Source: Sphingobium yanoikuyae (GTDB taxonomy: Bacteria > Pseudomonadota > Alphaproteobacteria > Sphingomonadales > Sphingomonadaceae). Taken from it: a stretch of 64,000 nt of DNA. Location: contig NZ_CP139979.1 in assembly GCF_034424525.1 (NCBI RefSeq), positions 2,691,001 to 2,755,000 on the forward strand. Direction: 5' to 3'. The notes under the pieces are model-generated. The model was not told the DNA's origin. It did no database searches and worked only from the letters and a program-made list of their open reading frames with translations. A program made the position numbers and the translations under genes. This document shows, one piece after another, positions 56,491 to 64,000 of the stretch (position 1 is the stretch's first letter; the number at the start of each line of letters is the position of its first letter).

Positions 56491-58095
56491 ATGGCAGTCA
56501 GCCGACGGGACGCATTGCTGGCGACGGCTTCGGCCGCGCTGGCGGGTGGTTTGAGCGAGGCGCGGGCGGCGCCCCCTGCCCCACCGGCCACGCCTGCCCC
56601 CGCGCCCGACTGGCGGCGCGGCTTCGACAATCAGCGCGTCGCCGATCTGGGCGATGGCCGCTTCCTCAATCCGCTGATCGCGGGCGACCATCCCGATCCC
56701 ACCATCCTGAAGGATGGCGCGGATTTTTACATGACCTTCTCGACCTTCGATTCCTATCCCGGCCTCATCATCTGGCATTCGCGCGATCTGGTGAACTGGC
56801 GGCCGATCGGCCCGGCGCTGCACAAGAATATCGGATCGGTCTGGGCGCCCGAACTGTGCAAGCACAAGGGCCGCTATTATCTCTACATCCCGGTCAAGGC
56901 GTCTCCCAACACCAGCTATGTGATCTGGGCCGACCGGATCGAGGGACCGTGGAGCGATCCGATCGACCTCAACCTGCCCAACCATATCGATCCCGGCCAT
57001 GCGGTGGGCGAAGATGGATCGCGCTGGCTGTTCCTGTCGGGCGGCGACCGGGTGCGCCTGACCGACGATGGCCTGGCGACCGTCGGTCAGCCCGAACATG
57101 TCTATGACCCCTGGCACTATCCTGACGACTGGGATGTCGAGGGTTTCTCGCCCGAAGGCCCCAAGATTTTGCGCCATCAGGGCTATTTCTATCTGGTGAC
57201 CGCCGTGGGCGGCACGGCCGGGCCGCCGACCGGCCATATGGTGATCGCCGCCCGGTCGCGGTCGATCCATGGACCGTGGGAAAATTGCCCGGCCAACCCG
57301 ATCGTGCGCACCGTCGATCGCGCCGAAAAATGGTGGTCGCGCGGCCATGCCACCCTGGTCGAGGGACCGGACGGCAGCTGGTGGTCGGTCTATCATGGCT
57401 ATGAAAATGGCTATTGGACATTGGGGCGGCAGACCTTGCTCGACCCGGTCGAATGGACGGCGGACGGCTGGTTCCGCATGACCGGCGGCGACCTGTCGCA
57501 GCCGATCGCCAAGCCCAGGGGCGGTCAGGCCGGGCCGCATGGCCAGGCGCTTTCGGACGATTTCAGCGCATTGCACATCGGTTCGCGCTGGAATTTCTTC
57601 AAGCCGGCACCGCAGGAGGCGGAGCGGGCGCGGGTCGAAGGCGGATCGCTGATCCTCAAGGCCAGCGGCACCGCCCCCTCCAGTTCGTCGCCACTGCTGC
57701 TGGTTGCGGGCGATCAGGCCTATCAGTTCGAATGCACGATCGAGATTGCACCGGGCGGCGTCGCCGGGCTGCTGCTCTTCTATGACGAGCAGCTCTATTG
57801 CGGGCTGGGCTTCGACCAGGAGCGGTTCGTCACCCATCAATATGGCATAGAGCGCGGCCGCCCCGCCAATCCCCATGGCCGCCGGATGCGGATGCGCGTC
57901 ACCAACGACCGGCACATCATCCGCTTTCACATCAGCGGCGATGACGGCAAGAGCTGGAAGCGCTTCGACCGGGGCATGGAAGTGTCGGGCTATCACCATA
58001 ATGTGCGTGGCGGCTTCCTGATGCTGCGCCCCGGCCTCTATTCCGCCGGCGCCGGCGAAGCGCGCTTCACCGACTTCCGCTTCTGCGCGCTCTAG
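56491..58095 (+). CDS. Secreted glycoside hydrolase family 43 enzyme
   Basis: GH43 enzymes include beta-xylosidases and arabinofuranosidases. The 534-residue protein has a Tat-like signal (SRRDALLATASAALAGG) and a five-bladed propeller with base Asp69 in GDHPDPTI, modulator Asp167 in NHIDPGHAV, and acid Glu217 in DWDVEGFSPEG. A C-terminal beta-sandwich (from about residue 350: LSDDFSALHIGSRWNFFKPA) is the GH43_C2/DUF1349-like module that completes the active site in xylosidases. It lies before a TonB receptor pair on the other strand, but the sugars involved cannot be told from sequence. Confidence 0.93.
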   Translation: MAVSRRDALLATASAALAGGLSEARAAPPAPPATPAPAPDWRRGFDNQRVADLGDGRFLNPLIAGDHPDPTILKDGADFYMTFSTFDSYPGLIIWHSRDLVNWRPIGPALHKNIGSVWAPELCKHKGRYYLYIPVKASPNTSYVIWADRIEGPWSDPIDLNLPNHIDPGHAVGEDGSRWLFLSGGDRVRLTDDGLATVGQPEHVYDPWHYPDDWDVEGFSPEGPKILRHQGYFYLVTAVGGTAGPPTGHMVIAARSRSIHGPWENCPANPIVRTVDRAEKWWSRGHATLVEGPDGSWWSVYHGYENGYWTLGRQTLLDPVEWTADGWFRMTGGDLSQPIAKPRGGQAGPHGQALSDDFSALHIGSRWNFFKPAPQEAERARVEGGSLILKASGTAPSSSSPLLLVAGDQAYQFECTIEIAPGGVAGLLLFYDEQLYCGLGFDQERFVTHQYGIERGRPANPHGRRMRMRVTNDRHIIRFHISGDDGKSWKRFDRGMEVSGYHHNVRGGFLMLRPGLYSAGAGEARFTDFRFCAL

Positions 58096-58470
58096 GCCGA
58101 TTGAGGCCGACACAGGACGCGACAGTCGAAGTTCACAGTGTCGTGCGGGCTATTTCGGGCCAATGCGCCTGCTATGCACCCGCGACGCGCCGGCCACGCG
58201 CCTGTGACGCGACAGTGGTCGGGAAATTGGGTCACGCCCGAGCGCCTTCGACGCGACGGCGAGGCGACAGTGAAGCGACAGCTGCGCGACAGCCGGGCGG
58301 CCTGGAAAAGAGATGGGGCGGCGCTTTCATCCCCAAGGGTAGATCAGAGAAGGGCCGAGTAGGAAAGCCGGGGGAGCGTCGCGAAAGCCCACCCCGCTGC
58401 GACTGGCGCGCTGCGCGCGCGAGTCTCGCTGCCCCTTCCGTTTACGGGAGGGGAATGGCAAGCCCCGGCC
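58096..58470. other. GC-rich non-coding gap with repeated GCGACAG
   Basis: I see no believable gene here. GCGACAG occurs five times between 58119 and 58292. Bases 58400-58460 include a GC-rich stretch (CTGCGCGCGCGAG) and a CCTTCC...GGAGGGG hairpin-like end that may stop the leftward PepSY operon. Confidence 0.5.
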
Positions 58471-59964
58471 CTAGACCTTTGCCGGAGCGCGGCTGCGCAG
58501 CAGCGCGAGCAATAGGCCGATGCCGCCGATCAGCAGCAGCAGGTCGACCATCAGCCCCTGCCCGCCTGCCAGCAGTGGGGCGCCGTGAAGCAGCGCCACC
58601 ACCAGCAGCCCCACGACCAGCGCCCATTGCAGGCCGCGCGACAGGCGCGGACCAGGCAGCGCCTTGGCCATGCCGGCGGCCAGCACCGACAGGATGGTGA
58701 GGCCGAGCCAGACCAGCGGCAGCGACACATTCGGCAAGGCGAAGGCCAGCGCGGCGGTGAGGACCAGGATGACCGGCTGGCCCCAGCAGATCGCCGCCCA
58801 GATCCGTTCCCATTGCGGCGCCGGTCGGCCGCGATCGCGGCGGCGGGCCAGCCAGATGGTCACGCCGCTGGAGGTAACGATGCAGAGCGCAATGCCGAGC
58901 AGGCCATAGGCGATCCGCACGGGCAGCCCGCCGAACCAGCCGAAATGCAGCTGTCCGATGCCGCTCAACATCCGGGTGCCGGCGACCAGATCCTGCGGCT
59001 GCTCCTGATGGAGCAGTTGCCCGCGCGCATCATATTGGACCTCGTCCTGCTGGGTCAGCAAGTGCGGCCGGCCGCTATGGATCGAGATGCGCATATCGGC
59101 GCGGCCGGGCCGTTCGACCATGATATTGTCCGCAACGGCCGCCGGCGCGCGGGCACGGGCATCGGCGATCAGCCGGGCGATATCGGGAATGGGCACGGCG
59201 CGCGCGTCAATCTTGGGCGGCGGGTCGAGGAAGAGTTCATAGACCTTCCCCATGTCGCCCCGGTACAGCAGCATCGCCAGCATGGCGACGATGATGGTGC
59301 TGAGGCCCAGCAGCGCGCCGGTCAGCGCCAGAGTGAAGTGAAAGGGCAAGGCCCAGATGCCGAGGCGATTGTGCAGATCCGCCTCCTGCAGCCGGCGCGA
59401 ACCGCCCAGGCGCAGGTGGAAGGCATCACGCAGCACGCGCGGGTGGGCCAATATGCCCGACACCAGGGAGGAAAGCAGCGCCACGCCGGTCAGGCCGACG
59501 ATGAACTGCCCCCAACTGCGCGGCAGATGCAGGTTGATATGGAGATGGATCAGGAATTCGGTCCAGACCGCTTCGAGATCGGACAGCGCACCATCGGCCG
59601 CCACGCCCCATTTATGTTCATAGGTCGCGCTGAAGGCCGTGAGGCTGGCGCCATCCTGTTTCGCGGTGGGAAGCGACAGATAGAGGGTGGTGTCGGCCGG
59701 CGCGCGTCTGACCGCTTCGGCGATGGCGCGCGCGGCCGAGGCATCCGACAGGCTGGTCACCACCGGCGTCGCCGGCACTTCCCACCGTTCCAGATCGGGC
59801 GCGAATACGGCAACCGTGCCGGTCAGGCAGACGATATAGATGATCGCGGCAAAGGCCAGGCCCAGCACCGAATGGCTGCTGAGCACCGATCGCACCGTTT
59901 CGGGCGACAAGGGCCAACGCCATTTCTTTGCCCGGCTGTTGGTCTGGACGCTCTGGTCGTTCAT
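58471..59964 (-). CDS. PepSY-domain membrane protein (siderophore-reductase-like)
   Basis: The 497-residue protein has about nine hydrophobic segments. N-terminal VLSSHSVLGLAFAAIIYIVC starts the first helix. A first PepSY-type periplasmic region includes WGVAADGALSDLEAVWTEFL and IHLHINLHLPRSWGQFIVGL, with His residues that could bind heme. Later parts are LHNRLGIWALPFHF and GIGQLHFGWFGGLPVRIAYG, then three to four helices. The PepSY_TM family is often found with TonB receptors for ferric siderophores, and some members reduce the ferric complex. ATG at 59964 overlaps the preceding gene as ATGA. It is the third gene of the operon. Confidence 0.88.
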   Translation of the reverse strand: MNDQSVQTNSRAKKWRWPLSPETVRSVLSSHSVLGLAFAAIIYIVCLTGTVAVFAPDLERWEVPATPVVTSLSDASAARAIAEAVRRAPADTTLYLSLPTAKQDGASLTAFSATYEHKWGVAADGALSDLEAVWTEFLIHLHINLHLPRSWGQFIVGLTGVALLSSLVSGILAHPRVLRDAFHLRLGGSRRLQEADLHNRLGIWALPFHFTLALTGALLGLSTIIVAMLAMLLYRGDMGKVYELFLDPPPKIDARAVPIPDIARLIADARARAPAAVADNIMVERPGRADMRISIHSGRPHLLTQQDEVQYDARGQLLHQEQPQDLVAGTRMLSGIGQLHFGWFGGLPVRIAYGLLGIALCIVTSSGVTIWLARRRDRGRPAPQWERIWAAICWGQPVILVLTAALAFALPNVSLPLVWLGLTILSVLAAGMAKALPGPRLSRGLQWALVVGLLVVALLHGAPLLAGGQGLMVDLLLLIGGIGLLLALLRSRAPAKV

Positions 59965-60524
59965 GCGGCCCCTCCCAAGGCGGCGAGGCCGAAGCCAATG
60001 GTGCTGGTGCCGACCAGCACGGCGGTGGCGCGGAGCAGGCGGCGGTCCGCCAGGGTCCAGGTCATGGCCAGCCCCCACAGGATCGGCAGCAACAGGCCGC
60101 CAAGCACGATCCGGGTGCGCGGATCACCGGGCAGATAGACGGTGACGCAAAAGGCCACACCCATCGCCGCCGTCATGCCGAGCGGCCCGGCGAGCAAGGC
60201 GCGGAGCACCCCGCGCCAGAAGCGGCCCGGTTCCTCCAGCGGCTCGGGCGCGACATCGCCATCGCGCACCCGCGCCGCCTTCCGCCGGACCCGACCGAAC
60301 CAGATGATGGCGAGCGCGCCGATCCCCTCCATCGCCAGTCCCAAGGCCAGCCCCTTGACCGGCCCGATCAGCAGGAAGGCAGCGACCAGCAGGCCGATCA
60401 ATACGGCCCATCCCGCCAGCAGCAGGCCGAGCACGGAGCGATCCCGCCGCACCCAGGAGCGGCGCAGCAGGGCAGCGCCCAGGGCGCCGCCCGCGATGAG
60501 CAGCAGGCTGGCGAGCGCGATCAC
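59961..60524 (-). CDS. Small membrane protein between TonB receptor and PepSY gene
   Basis: The 187-residue product from GTG at 60524 starts MIALASLLLIAGGALGAALL and has about five hydrophobic segments, for example VLGLLLAGWAVLIGLLVAAF and LLAGPLGMTAAMGVAFCVTV. The GTG overlaps the receptor stop (GTGA) and its own stop overlaps the PepSY ATG, so the three genes are tightly coupled. Such a small membrane protein occurs in sphingomonad iron-uptake operons; no named family was recognised. A role as an accessory to the PepSY reductase is an inference. Confidence 0.75.
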   Translation of the reverse strand: MIALASLLLIAGGALGAALLRRSWVRRDRSVLGLLLAGWAVLIGLLVAAFLLIGPVKGLALGLAMEGIGALAIIWFGRVRRKAARVRDGDVAPEPLEEPGRFWRGVLRALLAGPLGMTAAMGVAFCVTVYLPGDPRTRIVLGGLLLPILWGLAMTWTLADRRLLRATAVLVGTSTIGFGLAALGGAA

Positions 60525-62818
60525 CAATGGACGCTCGCGCCGACGCCGACGGTCTGGGGTTCGCCCAGGATCGCCTGATGGATGGCGGCATATTGGTACT
60601 GCATATAATCCTCGTTGAGGATGTTGCGGGCGAAGACGAACAGTGACCAATGATCGGTTTCATAACCGATCTTGCCATTCACGACCGTGCGGCCGCCGAC
60701 CTTGTACTGGCCCTGATCCTGACCGACGCCGGTGAAGACCGACGAACGGTAATTGGCGTTGAGATTGGCGACGAAGCCCGGCCCGAACTGCGCATTAATG
60801 CCGCCCGACAGGGTCCAGCGCGGCGCATAGGGGAATTGGGTGTCGGTGAGGTCAACCGTGCTGGTCGCCCCGGCGGGCAGGACGAAATCGGTGAATTTGG
60901 TGCGGACATGGCCGACCGAGCCATAGAGATCGATGCCGCGCGCGATCGTCGCATTCGCTTCCACCTCGAACCCGTAAAGATGCGATCCGGCCGCATTCAC
61001 CGTGTTGTAATCATAGGCATTCTGGCCGAAATAGGCGGTGACCTGCTGGTCCTTCCACGTCATGTAGAAGGCATTGGCATTGAGCGTCAGGCGCCCGTCC
61101 AGCCATTTGGAGCGCAGCGAGCCTTCATAGTTCCAGCTATATTCCGGATCATAGGCGACCAGCAGGGCGCGGGCCGGGTTCTGGCTGGAGCCGCCCGAGC
61201 GATAGGCGCGCTGGACGGTGAAGGCGGTGGTGAGGTCCGGCGTCCAGTCCATGCTGATCCCGGCCTTGGGCAGGAAGGCGTTGAAGCTGCGGCTGTTGGA
61301 CGCCAGCGGCGAGGAGGCATCGTCGACCAGCCCCAGAACGCCCTGGTTGATCAGCGAAATGATCGGGGCATAGGCCGCGCCGAGGAAATTGGCATCGGGC
61401 AGCGTGCCGTTGAAGGTCGCCACCGTTTGCGCGGCATAGCGGTTGCGCTCATGATCGTAGCGGAAGCCGCCGATCAGGGTCAGCCGGTCGGTCAGCTTGA
61501 AACGGGCGTCGCCGAACAGCGCCATCGTCTCCACCTTTTCGGGCTGGTCGGCCGAATAGGCGACCGGGATGACGGGCAGTTGTGCCGCATAGGCATTGCT
61601 GAGGAAGGTCGCCTGCGCCGCGGTCGCGCCATTGGCGGGCAGCAGGGCGGCGATGGTGGCGGTCGGCGTATCGATGTTCACCCGGCTATTCTGGTCGATG
61701 CTGCCGGTGCGGCGATAATACCAGGCGCCCAGCAGGCCGCTCAGCCGTTCGCCATCATAGTTTAGGCGCATTTCCTGGGTCAGCGTGCGGTAATTATAGC
61801 GATTGTCGATCGCCTGGATATCCTGCGGCGTGCCGTCGGTATCGATCACCGAATGAACGCGCGAGCGGTTCCAGGAGGTGACGCTCGACAGTTTCAGCCC
61901 CTGGGCCAGCGGATAGCTGATGTTGAAGACGGCAAGGTCGCTGTCGATCTTGCCCCGGCTGGGCTGATCGCCGGTGGCGATACGGTGATTGAAATAATTG
62001 GGCACGTCGGTGCGGGCATATTCGTAGAGATAGCCGCCGTCGCGCCGCACGCGATTATAGCTGGCGACTGCCTCCAGCCCCGGAATGGCCTGGGGCGTCC
62101 ATTTGATCTTGCCGCGCAGATTGAGCGATTCCAGCGTATCGCTATATTCGTCGCGGGTGACATTGTAGATGAGGCCGCGATCATTGCGGCGCTCGGCCGA
62201 CAGGCGGATGCCCAGTTCATCCTTGACGATCGGTCCGCCGATCGCGGCGGAGAAGGTGCGATCATCATATTCGCTCCACAGCACGCGCGCGTCACCGCCC
62301 CAACGGGTCAGCGAGGGATCCTTGCTGGTGATGACGATGCCGCCGGCCAGCGCGTTGAGGCCCTGGATGGTCGATTGCGGGCCACGCAGCACTTCCACCT
62401 GCTGCACATCCCACAGGTCGGTCGGGCCGCCATAAAGCGCCCATTTGGGCACCGGCGCGCCATCGACATAGACGCTCGCGGCGTCTGCCTGCCCGCCCGC
62501 GCCGACGCCGCTGTTGCTGATGCCGCGGATGGTGAAGCCGGACGAACCATAGGTTTCGGACAGGTTGGCGGTGCGGTTATAGACGTCCTGGATGGTGATC
62601 AGCGCCTCGCGCTCGATCGTCTCGGGCGTGACGACGGCGATGCTGGTCGGGGTCTGCTGCAGGGTGCGGGCGCTCTTTTCGCCGGTGACGATGATGTCGG
62701 CGCGAGCCTGGTCCATATCGGCATCCGGCGCCTGCCCCGCCAGCGCCGGGCTGGTCAGGGCAGCACCGGCCAGTGCGACGATCGCCGCCCCGGAAAAGAA
62801 GAAAGACGACCGCACCAT
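60521..62818 (-). CDS. TonB-dependent receptor of the PepSY operon
   Basis: The 765-residue receptor has a signal peptide (MVRSSFFFSGAAIVALAGAA to about SPALA) and a plug with DIIVTGEKSARTLQQTPTSI and FTIRGISNSGVGAG, plus VQQVEVLRGPQSTIQGLNAL. The barrel ends QTVGVGASVHW with a terminal aromatic residue. Its C-terminal 200 residues have LYGFEVEANATIARGIDLYG, a common signature of FecA-like siderophore receptors. With the following small membrane and PepSY genes it should import a ferric siderophore or similar chelate. The start at 62818 is chosen because it begins the signal peptide. Confidence 0.93.
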   Translation of the reverse strand: MVRSSFFFSGAAIVALAGAALTSPALAGQAPDADMDQARADIIVTGEKSARTLQQTPTSIAVVTPETIEREALITIQDVYNRTANLSETYGSSGFTIRGISNSGVGAGGQADAASVYVDGAPVPKWALYGGPTDLWDVQQVEVLRGPQSTIQGLNALAGGIVITSKDPSLTRWGGDARVLWSEYDDRTFSAAIGGPIVKDELGIRLSAERRNDRGLIYNVTRDEYSDTLESLNLRGKIKWTPQAIPGLEAVASYNRVRRDGGYLYEYARTDVPNYFNHRIATGDQPSRGKIDSDLAVFNISYPLAQGLKLSSVTSWNRSRVHSVIDTDGTPQDIQAIDNRYNYRTLTQEMRLNYDGERLSGLLGAWYYRRTGSIDQNSRVNIDTPTATIAALLPANGATAAQATFLSNAYAAQLPVIPVAYSADQPEKVETMALFGDARFKLTDRLTLIGGFRYDHERNRYAAQTVATFNGTLPDANFLGAAYAPIISLINQGVLGLVDDASSPLASNSRSFNAFLPKAGISMDWTPDLTTAFTVQRAYRSGGSSQNPARALLVAYDPEYSWNYEGSLRSKWLDGRLTLNANAFYMTWKDQQVTAYFGQNAYDYNTVNAAGSHLYGFEVEANATIARGIDLYGSVGHVRTKFTDFVLPAGATSTVDLTDTQFPYAPRWTLSGGINAQFGPGFVANLNANYRSSVFTGVGQDQGQYKVGGRTVVNGKIGYETDHWSLFVFARNILNEDYMQYQYAAIHQAILGEPQTVGVGASVHW

Positions 62819-62942
62819 ATAATCCCCCAAATATTCTTGGCGGCGCCATATTTGAGAACGCTAACGCGAGTCAATGTCATTATATGAATGGACTATTGCT
62901 GTCGCCTGCCCGGCACCATCCCTGCCCCACTGCCGGCCCAAG

Positions 62943-62981
62943 AAAAAGGGCCAGCCACCTCGTGCAGAAGGCGGCTGGCCC
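62943..62981 (-). terminator. Terminator of the downstream-cut TonB receptor gene
   Basis: On the reverse strand GGGCCAGCCGCC pairs with GGTGGCTGGCCC (one mismatch) and ends in five T. It follows the stop codon of the receptor at 63008 by about 25 bases, and lies upstream of the 62818 start. Confidence 0.85.
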
Positions 62982-63007
62982 GTGACGGCGCGACCCGAAA
63001 GGACAGG

Positions 63008-64000
63008 CTACATTTTCACGCGCGCGCCGAACTGGAAGGTGCGGCCGAAATGGTTGTACTCATAGTTGCGATTGGCATCGAGGTCGGTGTAGCGGCCGCG
63101 ATATTCATCGGTCAGGTTGATGCCGTCGAGGGTGAATTCCAGCCAGTCGGTCGCCTTGTAACGGACCGAGGCATCGACATTGACGGTCGAATTATAGCCT
63201 TCGAACACGTTGCCGGTGCCGCTGTTCTGGTCGCTGTAAGGCCCGCGATAGCTGGCCGAGACGCGCGCGCTGAAGCGGTTGTCGTCATAATAGAGGGTGC
63301 CGTTATAGGCCCGCTTCGACACGCCGAACAACGTGTTCTCCCGCGCGACATTGACCAGGCCGCCACCCGGCACGACCGCCGGCCCCGACACATTATAGGT
63401 CGCGTTGGAGTCGATGAAGGTCGCGTTGGCCAGGATGCCGAAATGCTTGAAGATGCCCGGCAGGAAGGTGAAGGGCAGCTGCAGCGCGATTTCCGCCCCC
63501 TTGAGCGAGGCGCCGGTGCCGTTGACCGTGGTCGCGATGGTCCAGATCGGTTCGGCCTGCAGCGCGGGATTGAGCGCGGCGGGCGAGGAACTGACCAGCA
63601 CCGAAGCCGGCAGGCCGGTTTCCGCGAAGGTCGCGTTGGAAATGGTCGCGGCGACCGGGAAGCTCTGCACATCCTTCTTGAACAGGGCGACCGAGAAGAG
63701 CGACTGGGGCGCGAAATACCATTCGACGGCGAGGTCATAGGCGGTCGCACGATAGGGGTTGAGATAGGGATTGCCGTAGCTGACACGATACTGGAAGCCG
63801 TCGGCCGAACCACCCGGCGTCAGGCTGCCCAAGGTCGGGCGGGTCATCACATCGGCCACCGCCGCGCGAATGACCAGCTTGTCGGTCGGGAACAGGGCCA
63901 GGTTGGCGGCCGGCAGCCAATCCTCATAGCTGCGCTTGATCGTCACCGGAATGCCGCCATTGAGGCCGGTCGAGCGCTGGTCGGTCTTGGCATAACGCAT
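63008..64000 (-). CDS. TonB-dependent receptor, C-terminal part, cut by window end
   Basis: The 330 visible residues are the last part of a TonB receptor barrel; the N-terminus lies beyond base 64000. The sequence contains VIRAAVADVMTRPTLGSLTP and KGAEIALQLPFTFLPGIFKH, and ends with DGINLTDEYRGRYTDLDANR, NYEYNHFGRTFQFGARVKM. The RPTL motif and this end pattern are typical of the large Caulobacter/Sphingomonas receptors that often take up carbohydrates. Its closeness to the GH43 gene and to the PepSY operon is noted, but a direct link is not proven. The terminator at 62943 shows it is a separate unit. Confidence 0.9.
   Translation of the reverse strand: MRYAKTDQRSTGLNGGIPVTIKRSYEDWLPAANLALFPTDKLVIRAAVADVMTRPTLGSLTPGGSADGFQYRVSYGNPYLNPYRATAYDLAVEWYFAPQSLFSVALFKKDVQSFPVAATISNATFAETGLPASVLVSSSPAALNPALQAEPIWTIATTVNGTGASLKGAEIALQLPFTFLPGIFKHFGILANATFIDSNATYNVSGPAVVPGGGLVNVARENTLFGVSKRAYNGTLYYDDNRFSARVSASYRGPYSDQNSGTGNVFEGYNSTVNVDASVRYKATDWLEFTLDGINLTDEYRGRYTDLDANRNYEYNHFGRTFQFGARVKM

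Overview
The window looks like chromosome of an alphaproteobacterium of the Sphingomonadaceae, most likely Sphingobium or a close relative. The signs are high GC, three TonB-dependent receptors, a UrcA-family protein, many small lipoproteins and orphan proteins typical of this group, an SRP RNA beside dnaX, a GAAC-N7-GAAC LexA box of the alphaproteobacterial type before uvrA, and REP-like palindromes. The genus is an inference; no 16S rRNA gene is present.

Left part (1-15 kb). A truncated lipoprotein gene and hisI read leftward, followed by a TonB-dependent receptor reading right. tRNA-His, rlpA, hupB, lon, ebfC, dnaX and the SRP RNA then form a leftward housekeeping block. After an isolated methyltransferase come a class A beta-lactamase, a [2Fe-2S] ferredoxin and two tandem cysteine desulfurases. 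One desulfurase carries a REP-like element inside its reading frame. An alpha/beta hydrolase diverges from them.

Middle part (15-34 kb). A stretch of small orphan genes and palindromic repeats (15.4-19.1 kb) leads into a LytS/LytTR-type two-component pair, an OprO/P-like porin and a UrcA protein. Three large leftward surface or secreted protein genes follow: two RTX calcium-binding proteins with nearly identical 3' ends, and an autotransporter whose passenger is about 62 copies of an 11-residue repeat (33 bp in DNA).

Centre right (34-48 kb). uvrA has a LexA box. Beyond it is an AT-rich accessory patch holding a RelA/SpoT-domain gene broken by one in-frame amber codon, plus a RelB/ParE-type toxin-antitoxin pair. 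Then come a cold-shock protein, small sphingomonad proteins, etfBA, sucC, a small iron-permease-like protein and nhaA.

Right part (48-64 kb). A glycosyltransferase and beta-barrel pair resembles a reduced NfrB/NfrA system. TauE/SafE is followed by a TIGR02186-like protein. Next is an operon of a VirJ/AcvB-like hydrolase, a DUF2147 protein and MprF, which fits aminoacyl-phospholipid turnover. A VOC protein and a secreted GH43 glycosidase follow. A leftward operon of a TonB receptor, a small membrane protein and a PepSY membrane protein probably serves iron-chelate uptake. A third TonB receptor is cut by the window end.

The strongest candidates for a second look are the 33-bp-repeat autotransporter, the REP insertion inside the desulfurase, the reduced NfrB/NfrA-like pair, the Cys69/Cys238-type beta-lactamase, and the VirJ-DUF2147-MprF operon.
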